64,000 bases of DNA from Saprospiraceae bacterium (GTDB lineage Bacteria > Bacteroidota > Bacteroidia > Chitinophagales > Saprospiraceae): positions 1 to 64,000 of the forward strand of contig JAHDCU010000008.1 in the NCBI GenBank assembly GCA_020629715.1, in the 5' to 3' direction. Every line of letters starts with the position of its first letter. Within the stretch, counting starts at the first letter, position 1. Shown here in pieces: positions 43,901 through 53,273 of this stretch. Under the pieces are notes generated by a model. The model saw only the letters and a list, made by a program, of their open reading frames with translations. It did not search any database and was not told the origin of the DNA. Both the position numbers and the translations under genes were made by a program.

Positions 43901-46900
43901 TCTTCCTCAGGATATGAATGTTTCATGTGCTGAAGCCATAACCCCACCAGGGGATTTAGACTATACCAATAGTGAGACTGGTATCTGTGAGATTTCGGGC
44001 TCCGTTTCTCCTACTCAAAATGGTAGCCTTGATGCCTGTGGTGGTGAGATTGCATATACGTGGAGTTTTACTGATAGATGTGATCGTACAATTGAGCATA
44101 CACAGACTTTCACTGTAAGTCCTGCACCAGAGGCAAGTTTTATTAATATACCTCCAGATATCACGGTGGATTGCTCAGCTGTTCCAGCTGTACCACCTAC
44201 AATTAACTATAGTAATCAACAGATAGGTGCATGTCTGATCGCAGGAAGTGTTACGGCAATACAAGCAGGAAATTATGATGTCTGTGGTGGTGAATTAATT
44301 TACACCTGGACCTTCATCGATGAGTGTCATAGACCCATTACAACTTCACAGACAGTTGTCGTAAATCCTGCATTACCACCGTCATTTGATGCGGTGCCAC
44401 CAGACCTTACGCTAGACTGTAATGACAATAGCTATAATCCACCTACATTATTATTTACCAATGGTGAATCTGGTAGTTGTGAAATAAATCAAAATATCAC
44501 GGCTACTTCTACTGTAAATGGAAATACGACAATATATACTTGGACCGCACAAGATCCATGTACTTTACAAGAAATATCAATATCACAAAATGTGATCATT
44601 CCCGCCATTCCAGATATTTCTATTATGCCAGAGTTCATCGTGTTATGTCAAGATGAGCAATATGATTTAAATGCTATAGTCGTTTCTGATAATAATAATA
44701 CCAATCCAAATATTACTTTTCATAGTGGTAGCCCCGCAACTACAACTAATATTATCACAGACCTAAATTTCATAGGTTCGATTGATCAAAATATTTACGT
44801 ACTGGCAACTAGCGTTGATGGATGTACGGATGAGGTGGCTCTACCCGTATTTATTGATATACCTGTATTCGCTGGAACAGATGGTAGTGGTGTCAGTTGT
44901 ACGGATAATCAGAGCTTCAATCTATTTGATTACATCAGTAATCTGAGTAATGCTAGTGGTACTTGGTATTGGGAGGTGACTCCTGATAATTTCGTAGCCA
45001 TTCCTTCTTTTGGTATTGCTAATTCTTTTGGTATTGGGGTATATGATTTTTATTATATCGTTCCTTCGATCAATTCTTGTCCACCTGATACGGCGATAGC
45101 AAGTGTTCAATTTTATACACCAATCACCATCAATTTAACCAATTCTGAGTGTAGTCTAGATTTATCTACTTATAGTGTTGATGTTTCTACAATAGCAAGT
45201 GCAATAAATGTAAATGTAGGGGTAGTAGTGGATTTAGGTTCTGGAAATTTTGAAATCAATGATATTCCAATTGCAAGCCAATTGGTAATTACTGCAAGTG
45301 AGGATAATAGTCCATGTATTGCAGAATTAATTGTCAATCCGCCTGACTGTAATTGTCCGGTGGTAGATGCCCCTTTGAGTAATGGAGATATAGTTTTATG
45401 CGCTGATGATCTACCTGGCATACTGGAAGTTACCGTCGGCAATAATGAAACGGCCAATTGGTATAATGATCCACAGGGTAATAACTTACTATTAGCGGGA
45501 AATACAAGCTTTACCAGTCCTGAAAATTCGGCGGGTATATATACCTATTATGTTCAGACAGAAAGTTTAGAGTTTCCGGATTGCTTGAGTACGACATTGA
45601 CTCCAGTGGTTTTGACAATTGTAGATTTACCCATTGCTATGGACTTTTCGTTTTCAAGTTGTGATGATGATCAAGATGGACTATTAGAATTTGATCTTGA
45701 TGCGCTTAGTGATAATCTAGGACAAGGTCCTATTTTTCAAATAGACTTCTATGCTAATATTGCTGATGCACAGGCGGAAATAAACCCTATAGCTAGTCCT
45801 TATACCAATACATCTCCGTTTCAAACTAGCCTAGTGGCGGTCATTAAAAATGCTTCTGAATGTAGTGATACGTCCATGTTAGATTTGCAGGTTTTGGCAT
45901 TGCCTGACTTTACATTAGATATCCAAAATGAAATTTGTAAAGATGATGCACTAGGGCAGGTAAGTATATCAAATAGTATAGGTGTAGACAGTATTAGCCT
46001 AGATGGAATTGAATTTTTTACGGATTTAAGTATTGATAGCTTACCTGCTGATAACTATACACTCTACGCAAAGTCAGATGAGACTTGTATATCGACACAG
46101 GATTTTACTATTGCAATGGGTCAAGAACTTATGGTTTTGGACTTCGCAGCAGTATGTAATGATAATACTACTGAGAGCGATCCTGCAGATGACTTTTATA
46201 CTATTGATTTTAGGATAGTGGATAACATGAGTAATGTAGGTAGTTTTGAACTGCTCCAATCTGGTCAATCTCTTGGTATTTTTGACTATGATATAGATTA
46301 TCAGATAGATGTTCTGGCTGATGGTATGAGTTATACATTAGTAATTATTGATACAGTTACCGGATGCCAGCTTTCGCAGGATATTGGTCCGCTCAATAGC
46401 TGTTCGACTAATTGCAATATTTCATTTGATCAATTAGATTATGTATGTGATGATGCTGGTACCCCTTCTGATCCTTCTGATGACTTTTATATGGTAACCA
46501 TACGTGCTAGCGCTGTCAATGGGGGCAGTAATAACACTTACAATGTTTTGATCAATGGCACAGTAAGCTACAGTTATGGATATGGTGTTACAGAACAATT
46601 TACATTACCTGCCGATGGCACCTCTCCAAATATTAGTATAGTAGATAATCAAGACTTACAATGTGGAAATGCGCAGTCGATAGGACCATTGATTAGTTGC
46701 AGTGATCTTTGTACGATTACCTATTCAATATCTGATCTATTATGTGATAATAATGGTACAGAAAATGATGAAAACGATGATACTTATACATTTACATTGA
46801 TTGTTGAAGGACAAAATATATCCTCTACTTGGTCTTCGATGGATGGATCTTTGAATGGGGCGTATGGCATGGCTTTGTCAGTTGGTCCTTTATTGATTTC

Positions 46901-49292
46901 TGATGGTGCATTCGTGCTGGACATCTCGGATAATATGGATGCAAGCTGTATAGTAACCTTGGATGTAAATCCTCCTGCAAGCTGTAGCTCTCCTTGTGAA
47001 ATTGCATTGCAAAATATCAATATCACGGATTGCTTTGATAACAATACAGGAAATACAGAATTTGATGACACATTCGAATTAAGTTTTGAACTAGTATCCG
47101 TACTGGGTATGTCCAACCAATATATTGCAACTATTGGAACTGCTAATTACGGACCTTATGACTATGATATAACTCAAACTATCACAAGCTTAAGCGCTGA
47201 TGGATCTACGTTTAACGTGATGATAGAAGACATCAGTTTTGGCCAGTGCATATTGGATACGATGTTGATGGCACCTCCGCCTTGCTCGAGTTGTGATGAG
47301 ACAGTTGAGGCAGGAGTTGATGTTTCTTTAGATTGTAATCAGACTAGTGCAGATCTCACTGCTATGGCAATGGGCGCAAGCTCGTTTCAATGGACAGGTC
47401 CAAATTTTAGTCAAATTGCACAGTCAGTCAATGTCAGTATACCAGGAACATATGTGGTAGAGGCCATTTTTGATAACGGATGCAATGCCTTAGATTCTCT
47501 TACAGTGGAGGTCAGCGATGATGTCCCCGTCGCCAATGCCGGACCAGATATGGAGTTGACTTGCGATATTGATGAAGTCACGATTGCTGCAATAATAAGC
47601 AATACAAATAATATTCTCATCACATGGACTAATGCACAGGGTGATACGATAGGTACAAGTCCTAGTTTTGTGACGGACGTAACAGGTAATTTCTTTTTGT
47701 CTTTACGTGATACCATTACCAATTGCAGTTCTTCATTAGATCAAGTAAATGTATCTTTTAATACTAATGAACCTAGTGCAGTAATCTACGCGGATCCGAG
47801 TAATACTTTAGACTGTTTTATAGAAAGTGTAGTATTGACCAATGATGAGGAAGAAAATGTTGTTTATTCTTGGGCATTTGATGGTAAACCTATTTCTATT
47901 GATCCAATTGTAGTGACTACTCAAGGAGAAGTGACTCTTATTGCAATCGATACCATAAATGGTTGTCAAAGTCAAGATACTCTGCAGGTATCAGATCTCC
48001 AACAATTTCCATTTGTGAATATTGATGAGCCTGACATACTTAGCTGTGATAATGAAGAGGTGGATCTAATGGCTACATCTGCTTCATCTGGCATTAATAT
48101 AGTCTATCAATGGTTGGATATAAATGAAAATGTCATCAATCCTAATGGCTCTGAAACAGTAACTATCACCGAAGGGGGTACTTACTATCTACAATTGACT
48201 GATACTTTATTAGGATGTACTTCTATAGATACCGTGATAGTCAGTAGCATAGTCGAATTGCCAGATATTTCATTAGATGACAATATACAATTGGACTGCG
48301 GAGAAACTTCTACGACAGTTCAAGTAGAGATCAATAATGATTTAGGTCCTCTACAAATTGAGTGGACGACTACCGATGGTAATATTGTCTCAGATCCATC
48401 CATGGCTACGCTAGATATAGAAGGTACAGGATCATACACTGTCAATGTAACGGTGATTGCAACTGGGTGTAATATCGAGGAGACTGTGCAGCTTACGGTA
48501 TTTGAAGAGGTACCTGAGATTGGGCTTTTATCAGTAGAAGATGAATCATGTTTTGAGATTTCAGACGGACAGATTTTGATTGATGAGGTAATTGGTGGAT
48601 TGGAGCCTTATATGTTTTCTCTTGATGGTGGACCATTTCAAACCGAAAATATATTTGATAATCTTGTTCCTGATATGTATCTATTAGAGATTATAGATGC
48701 CAATGGATGTGAGACAGATACGACCATTTCTATTGCTGCCGCTGAAGTGTTGACCATTGAAGATTTACCAACGGTAAGTTTACAACAAGGAGCATCTCAG
48801 ACTATTGAAGTGATCACTAATATTTTAGCCGAAAATGTGGCTAGTATAACCTGGTTGCCAAGCAATGGGCTGAGTTGCGATGATTGTCTCAATCCAACAA
48901 TCTCAGGCCAAATTTCTCAGGTTTATACCCTTACTATTCAAGATATCAATGGGTGCTCCGTAAGTGCTAGTTTGGTACTAGAAGTAGATGTTCCGAATAT
49001 CAAGGTATATGTACCCAATGTATTTTCTCCTAATGATGATAATGTAAATGAAGGATTTACATTGTTTGCCGATGAAAATGTTGAGCTTATAGAAGAGCTA
49101 TTGATCTATGATCGTTGGGGAGAGCTTGTTTTTATCAATAGCAATTTTTTACCTAATGATCCTTCCCTAGGTTGGGACGGTATTTTTAAGGGAGAACCCG
49201 CTATGGAAGGTGTATATGCCTATATCTTTTCTGTAAGATATGTTGATGGAGAACAAGAGTATATTGCTGGTGATGTGACTATGATAAGGTAG
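40992..49292 (+). CDS. Giant secreted HYR-repeat adhesin with T9SS type B sorting domain
   Basis: A 2,766-aa exported protein. A signal peptide (about 1-24) is followed by a Cys-rich N-terminal part (about 25-395) and then ten tandem beta-rich units of about 75-80 residues (about 396-1200; 42176-44600). Each unit starts with a line like FVDPPADITVTCDNIP and ends near DPCGNDLIHIQTITVDP; they resemble HYR/Ig-like repeats. The rest (about 1200-2680) has diverged beta domains. The C-terminus (about 2675-2766) is the gliding-motility/CHU_C type B sorting domain: PNVFSPNDDNVNE, IYDRWGELVF, WDGIFKG, GVYAYIFSVRY. It is a likely surface adhesin or motility-related protein. Confidence 0.9.
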   Translation: MNRIARLSIGLVVLCCFSIGKLYSQCNNPPNGVDCLCSTAQLLCTPDDLDGFTFSMSSATNFGGLPFFDLCPPSNGIGGVPNNVNWFSFIAWCTDLTLDVNITNCSEAPNGFYGVQLALFENCPTATGGNWSPLACITDSDITPVCGDSQTNYPTLETISVSNLTIGNVYYFMLDGCGGSACDVIINVPNVCGTGMIDPWTTGLTGPMETCVGNTDTYVAEDLDGAVEFYYYLDGVQIATGDELTTIDQTWTTAGTYELCVDVSNLPCIPESNDPPQNCITIQVCEEADAGIIGIDTSPACPGETINFTLSGNTIIPDHNQYILILDASGNIIQVSNSNTSTFTHHECNNFTVVSYNVKSGGPTPMIGQNFASTFVCTDACCDIEIQQFSFEDNEIPIFVDPPTDITLACADDVTPMEDLNWTDNCDGTGVVTGMEVGSFDLCSGGSLTRTWTYTDQCNNTATHVQNITIDPLELASYDSPPSNMTVACDQVPTTASDLMYTNNEIGNCLISGTVTPVIEDNSDLCGGNVTITWTEVDPCGNDLIHIQTITVDPAPSPVFIAPPADMTVTCDQIPVSAPDLMYSNSTPSCLIEDTVSPVMAGSADECGGSITFTWQDIDPCGIPIIHIQTITVDPAPIATFTSLPSDMTVDCNNLPSVTPMDLMLTNGETEDCLIDGTVSPTSSGSIDICGSSITYNWDFIDDCGRQVNHSQTITVDPITAPSFVDPPADITVTCDNIPISGVDLMYTNYETGACLEEGFISPVQDGIIDACGGSYSYIWNHIDQCGNPISHVQNITISSPPLPQFIDPPADITVDCADVPVGASDLGYTNNDACLIMGTAAPIQNGTVDACGGTIQFIWMDVDDCGNDLSHTQTITVNSAPQAIFIDPPQSMTISCDEIPISAPDLNYDNQVAGLCNISGTVSPVEAGDINECGGTLTYTWQFMDDCGRNLVHIQNITVEPAAQASFDNLPQDMNVSCAEAITPPGDLDYTNSETGICEISGSVSPTQNGSLDACGGEIAYTWSFTDRCDRTIEHTQTFTVSPAPEASFINIPPDITVDCSAVPAVPPTINYSNQQIGACLIAGSVTAIQAGNYDVCGGELIYTWTFIDECHRPITTSQTVVVNPALPPSFDAVPPDLTLDCNDNSYNPPTLLFTNGESGSCEINQNITATSTVNGNTTIYTWTAQDPCTLQEISISQNVIIPAIPDISIMPEFIVLCQDEQYDLNAIVVSDNNNTNPNITFHSGSPATTTNIITDLNFIGSIDQNIYVLATSVDGCTDEVALPVFIDIPVFAGTDGSGVSCTDNQSFNLFDYISNLSNASGTWYWEVTPDNFVAIPSFGIANSFGIGVYDFYYIVPSINSCPPDTAIASVQFYTPITINLTNSECSLDLSTYSVDVSTIASAINVNVGVVVDLGSGNFEINDIPIASQLVITASEDNSPCIAELIVNPPDCNCPVVDAPLSNGDIVLCADDLPGILEVTVGNNETANWYNDPQGNNLLLAGNTSFTSPENSAGIYTYYVQTESLEFPDCLSTTLTPVVLTIVDLPIAMDFSFSSCDDDQDGLLEFDLDALSDNLGQGPIFQIDFYANIADAQAEINPIASPYTNTSPFQTSLVAVIKNASECSDTSMLDLQVLALPDFTLDIQNEICKDDALGQVSISNSIGVDSISLDGIEFFTDLSIDSLPADNYTLYAKSDETCISTQDFTIAMGQELMVLDFAAVCNDNTTESDPADDFYTIDFRIVDNMSNVGSFELLQSGQSLGIFDYDIDYQIDVLADGMSYTLVIIDTVTGCQLSQDIGPLNSCSTNCNISFDQLDYVCDDAGTPSDPSDDFYMVTIRASAVNGGSNNTYNVLINGTVSYSYGYGVTEQFTLPADGTSPNISIVDNQDLQCGNAQSIGPLISCSDLCTITYSISDLLCDNNGTENDENDDTYTFTLIVEGQNISSTWSSMDGSLNGAYGMALSVGPLLISDGAFVLDISDNMDASCIVTLDVNPPASCSSPCEIALQNINITDCFDNNTGNTEFDDTFELSFELVSVLGMSNQYIATIGTANYGPYDYDITQTITSLSADGSTFNVMIEDISFGQCILDTMLMAPPPCSSCDETVEAGVDVSLDCNQTSADLTAMAMGASSFQWTGPNFSQIAQSVNVSIPGTYVVEAIFDNGCNALDSLTVEVSDDVPVANAGPDMELTCDIDEVTIAAIISNTNNILITWTNAQGDTIGTSPSFVTDVTGNFFLSLRDTITNCSSSLDQVNVSFNTNEPSAVIYADPSNTLDCFIESVVLTNDEEENVVYSWAFDGKPISIDPIVVTTQGEVTLIAIDTINGCQSQDTLQVSDLQQFPFVNIDEPDILSCDNEEVDLMATSASSGINIVYQWLDINENVINPNGSETVTITEGGTYYLQLTDTLLGCTSIDTVIVSSIVELPDISLDDNIQLDCGETSTTVQVEINNDLGPLQIEWTTTDGNIVSDPSMATLDIEGTGSYTVNVTVIATGCNIEETVQLTVFEEVPEIGLLSVEDESCFEISDGQILIDEVIGGLEPYMFSLDGGPFQTENIFDNLVPDMYLLEIIDANGCETDTTISIAAAEVLTIEDLPTVSLQQGASQTIEVITNILAENVASITWLPSNGLSCDDCLNPTISGQISQVYTLTIQDINGCSVSASLVLEVDVPNIKVYVPNVFSPNDDNVNEGFTLFADENVELIEELLIYDRWGELVFINSNFLPNDPSLGWDGIFKGEPAMEGVYAYIFSVRYVDGEQEYIAGDVTMIR

Positions 49293-49363
49293 AGTATGAA
49301 ATTGCTCTTATATATTGGTTGATAGAATAAACAATCTCCGCTCATATCTCTTACTTTTACACT

Positions 49364-52300
49364 GTGAGTAACTTAGAGCGACTTGTTCAGAAATATAGTG
49401 AAGACGGCAAGACGCAAACCCTTGTTTCTTCACTGAAACAGCCAGAGCCCAGTCGAATTCGGATCTCTGGAATGATCGGAGCACAATCATGTTTTGTAGC
49501 GGCTGCGATACGGGAGCGCTGTGGCGCTCCGCAAATTATAGTAGCTGAAGATAAGGAGTCAGCTGCTTATATGTACTCCACCTTATGCTCAATCTTAGAC
49601 GCTGCTAAGGTTCATTTTTTTCCTGATTCATTTAGAAGACCTACCCAGTTTGAGGATATCAATAATACGCATATCCAACAACGTACCGAAATCATCAATA
49701 AGTTACATGTAAGTGGTAATAAAGGTGAAGTACTCGTAACGTATCCAGAGGCATTATTTGAAAAAGTAGTAGATCCATCTCAACTTACAGATCATAAGAT
49801 TGAGATCAAAAATGGAGAGCAGGTAGATGTAGATACCATTGTTGAGATTCTTGTAGAATTTGGATTCAACCGCGTTGACTTTGTATATGAACCGGGTCAG
49901 TTTTCTATACGCGGTGGTATAGTAGATATTTTCTCTTACGGAAATGAATGGCCCTATAGGATTGAGTTATTTGATGATGAGGTAGAAAGTATACGGTCTT
50001 TTAATCCTACCACTCAGTTGTCCGAAGCCAACCTCAAGTTTTTGAGTATCATACCTAATGTCCACTTGAAGTTTAAGTCTGAAGATAAGGTCAATATATT
50101 TAAGGTCTTCCCTAAGGATTCCACCGTTTGGATTGCAGACTTTGATATGTTGTTGGATCGCTTGCAGTTATGTTTTGAAAAAGCGGAAGCATTTGCAAAA
50201 ACACTGAGAGGTGAAGAAGATGAGATGCTTCAAGAAATCTTTAAGGATCGTACTTTTATATACCCGAGAGAAGTGCTTGAAGATGTGATTTCGTATAGCA
50301 CGATTATGCTCAAAGAGTGCCAGCAACTCAATGCTAAAAACGAAATAGAGCTAATTTACACAAGCAAGCCACAACCTAGTTTCAACAAGAATTTTCAACT
50401 ACTCATACAAGACCTAGAAGAGCGAAATAAGGAAAAAACTGAAGTATTTTTATTTACGGAAAGTGCTCGACAGATTGAGCGATTCTACAATATTTTTGAG
50501 GACTTAGACGCTAAAGTTACTTATCATCCGATCAATGTAGCTATTCATTCAGGATTCATTGATATAGACCTGAATGTTGCCTGCTATACCGATCATCAGA
50601 TCTTTGATCGTTTTCATAAATACAAACTTAAGCGAGGCTTTACTAAAGAGGCATCTCTTAATCTGAAGATGCTGAGGGAGCTTAGACCTGGTGATTTTGT
50701 CACCCACATAGATCATGGTATAGGTAAGTATAGTGGCCTTGAAAAGATCAACATAAACGGTCACGAACAGGAGTCGGTAAGACTCATTTATCAGAATAAT
50801 GATATCCTATATGTGAGTATCAACTCACTTCATAAAATATCAAAATTCGTAGGTAAAGAGGGCTCACCACCTAGGATGAGTAAGATCGGTGGTGATGCTT
50901 GGAAAACACTAAAACGTAAGACCAAGAAAAAGGTCAAGGATATGGCAAAAGAGCTGATTAAGCTCTATGCACAGCGAAAAGCATCTAAGGGTTTTGCTTT
51001 TCCTCCAGATGGCTACCTACAAAACGAACTTGAGGCTTCTTTTATATACGAAGACACTCCTGATCAATTTGCTGCAACGGTAGCAGTCAAAGAGGACATG
51101 CAAAAAGAATATCCCATGGATCGTCTCGTATGTGGAGACGTGGGATTTGGGAAGACTGAGGTGGCTATGAGAGGAGCTTTCAAAGCTGTTGTTGGCGGTA
51201 AGCAAGTGGCTATCTTAGTACCTACCACTATACTTGCTTTACAACATTATAAGACCTTTTCAGAGCGACTTAAAAAGTTTGGTGTTACGGTCGATTATGT
51301 CAATAGATTTAGGACTACAGCGGAAAAAAAGAAAGTATTTCAAAACTTAAAAGAAGGTAAAGTTGATATCGTCATCGGTACTCATGCGCTGTTGAATAAA
51401 GAAGTAGGCTTCAAAGATTTAGGTCTATTGGTAATCGATGAAGAACAAAAGTTCGGAGTAGCTGCTAAAGAGAAACTTAGAAACTTTAAAATCAATGTCG
51501 ATACTTTGACCTTGACCGCTACGCCTATACCTAGAACGCTACAGTTTTCATTGATGGCAGCACGGGATCTATCCATTATCCGTACACCACCGCCCAATAG
51601 ACAACCGATACATACCGAACGAAGGATATTCAATGATGAGTTGATTAAAGATGCCATCTATTATGAGTTTAACCGAGGTGGTCAGGTATTTTTTGTACAT
51701 AATAGAGTAAAATCATTAGCTGAGATTACAGCTATGGTACGTCGATTATGCCCTGATGTGGATATTGCATCAGCACATGGACAGATGGAATCTAAGGTGT
51801 TGGAAAAAACACTGCTCGACTTCATTGATCGTAAATATGACGTACTAGTATGTACCAATATCATAGAGACAGGTCTCGATATAGCTAATGCCAATACGAT
51901 TATCATCAACAATGCTCATCAATTTGGAATGAGCGATCTCCACCAGTTGAGAGGTAGGGTAGGGCGATCAAATAAAAAGGCATTCTGTTATTTATTTACA
52001 CCACCAATTTCCGTTTTGACTACTGACGCTCGTAAGCGGATAAGAACTTTAGAAGAGTTTTCTGACCTTGGTAGTGGATTTCAAATTGCGATGAAGGATT
52101 TGGACATTCGAGGATCTGGAAATCTATTAGGTTCAGAACAGTCTGGGTTTATATCAGACATAGGGTATGAAACTTATCAAAAGATACTGGAAGAGGCGGT
52201 ATATGAACTCAAGGAAAATGAGTTTAAAGATCTATTTAAGGAAGACCTTGAGAAGGATCGAATGTTTGTCAGAGAGGTAGAGGTGGATACTGATATTGAG

Positions 52301-52735
52301 ATGCTCATTCCTGATGAGTACGTATCTGTGATACAAGAGCGACTATTGCTGTATACAGAATTAGACAAGATTGATAATGAAGATAAAGTATCAGCCTTCA
52401 AGAAAAAGCTAGTAGATCGATTTGGCCCGCTGCCAAGACAGGTCGAAGAGTTATTCAATGGATTACGTATACGTTGGAAATGCAAAGAATTGGGCTTTGA
52501 GCGATTCTCATTGAAGAATCGTAAAATGAGGTGCTTTTTTGTTGCCAATGCCCAATCGGCATACTACGAGACTGACTTATTCAAAAATATAATGAAATAC
52601 GTCTCTACGCAGGGCCATCTTGTCGGATTATCCTTGAAACAGTCCAGACATTTTCTGATATTGATCAAGGATAATGTAAAAAACTTGAAAGAGGGCAGGA
52701 TCATCCTACAGCGCCTTCAAGAACAGTTAGACTAA
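49364..52735 (+). CDS. mfd: Transcription-repair coupling factor
   Basis: A 1,123-aa ATPase that removes stalled RNA polymerase and recruits UvrA. The start is GTG (49364). The UvrB-like N-terminal part covers about 1-350; a CarD-like RNA polymerase-interacting domain follows (about 430-500; LRPGDFVTHIDHGIGKYSGL). Walker A is GDVGFGKTEVAM, the helicase box DEEQKFG, then TATPIPRTLQFS, GQVFFVHNRV and the TRG motif region RGRVGRS. The length is normal for the family. It stands between the giant adhesin and the PH-domain gene with an AT-rich leader (TTACTTTTAC). Confidence 0.97.
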   Translation: MSNLERLVQKYSEDGKTQTLVSSLKQPEPSRIRISGMIGAQSCFVAAAIRERCGAPQIIVAEDKESAAYMYSTLCSILDAAKVHFFPDSFRRPTQFEDINNTHIQQRTEIINKLHVSGNKGEVLVTYPEALFEKVVDPSQLTDHKIEIKNGEQVDVDTIVEILVEFGFNRVDFVYEPGQFSIRGGIVDIFSYGNEWPYRIELFDDEVESIRSFNPTTQLSEANLKFLSIIPNVHLKFKSEDKVNIFKVFPKDSTVWIADFDMLLDRLQLCFEKAEAFAKTLRGEEDEMLQEIFKDRTFIYPREVLEDVISYSTIMLKECQQLNAKNEIELIYTSKPQPSFNKNFQLLIQDLEERNKEKTEVFLFTESARQIERFYNIFEDLDAKVTYHPINVAIHSGFIDIDLNVACYTDHQIFDRFHKYKLKRGFTKEASLNLKMLRELRPGDFVTHIDHGIGKYSGLEKININGHEQESVRLIYQNNDILYVSINSLHKISKFVGKEGSPPRMSKIGGDAWKTLKRKTKKKVKDMAKELIKLYAQRKASKGFAFPPDGYLQNELEASFIYEDTPDQFAATVAVKEDMQKEYPMDRLVCGDVGFGKTEVAMRGAFKAVVGGKQVAILVPTTILALQHYKTFSERLKKFGVTVDYVNRFRTTAEKKKVFQNLKEGKVDIVIGTHALLNKEVGFKDLGLLVIDEEQKFGVAAKEKLRNFKINVDTLTLTATPIPRTLQFSLMAARDLSIIRTPPPNRQPIHTERRIFNDELIKDAIYYEFNRGGQVFFVHNRVKSLAEITAMVRRLCPDVDIASAHGQMESKVLEKTLLDFIDRKYDVLVCTNIIETGLDIANANTIIINNAHQFGMSDLHQLRGRVGRSNKKAFCYLFTPPISVLTTDARKRIRTLEEFSDLGSGFQIAMKDLDIRGSGNLLGSEQSGFISDIGYETYQKILEEAVYELKENEFKDLFKEDLEKDRMFVREVEVDTDIEMLIPDEYVSVIQERLLLYTELDKIDNEDKVSAFKKKLVDRFGPLPRQVEELFNGLRIRWKCKELGFERFSLKNRKMRCFFVANAQSAYYETDLFKNIMKYVSTQGHLVGLSLKQSRHFLILIKDNVKNLKEGRIILQRLQEQLD

Positions 52736-52745
52736 TTACAACCGT

Positions 52746-53273
52746 ATGATGGAAGATTTTCAAAATGAAATCATTGAATCTCAGGTATTACCTTCTGTAG
52801 ATCATGTAGATTATGAGCCTATTGAGAAAAACTTTCTGTATGTCAGACTTATCTCTGTAGGACTACTCTATGTCGTAATTACATTTATCGTAGCCGCTCT
52901 ATTAATTTCGGGTGAAGTGACATTTGACTTTCCGAATTACTGGGCCTTTTTGGTCATCCTACTATTATTGGGATTCAATATGATGATGGCCGTTCTTTCG
53001 TTCAGGAAAAGAAAATTTGCAGTAAGACAACACGATATAGGATACAAAAAAGGATTGTTGTGGCAATCACACATTACGATCCCATTTAATCGAGTACAGC
53101 ATTGTGAGGTTAATCAAGGTATTCTAGATAGAATATTCGAGTTGTCAAGACTTAAAATATACACTGCTGGTGGCTCCAATAGTGACCTGACTATAGCCGG
53201 TCTCAGCCCTGATCGTGCTGAGCGAATGAAGTCTTTCATACTTCAAAAAACGATTCACGATGAGGAAGAGTGA
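52746..53273 (+). CDS. PH domain-containing membrane protein (YdbS-like)
   Basis: A 175-aa protein with two membrane segments (about 33-55, 66-85) followed by a bacterial PH domain (bPH2; about 95-170) with GYKKGLLWQSHITIPFNRVQ and LKIYTAGGSNSDL. Related to the E. coli YdbS family and often paired with YdbT-like proteins, as here. It starts 10 bp after mfd and its end overlaps the next gene by 14 bp, so the three genes are one unit. The function of this family is unclear; membrane stress tolerance has been suggested. Confidence 0.85.
   Translation: MMEDFQNEIIESQVLPSVDHVDYEPIEKNFLYVRLISVGLLYVVITFIVAALLISGEVTFDFPNYWAFLVILLLLGFNMMMAVLSFRKRKFAVRQHDIGYKKGLLWQSHITIPFNRVQHCEVNQGILDRIFELSRLKIYTAGGSNSDLTIAGLSPDRAERMKSFILQKTIHDEEE

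Noticed and set aside
40992-49292. Polymorphic toxin
   Set aside because: The C-terminus is a clear T9SS sorting domain, not a toxin domain, and no immunity gene follows.
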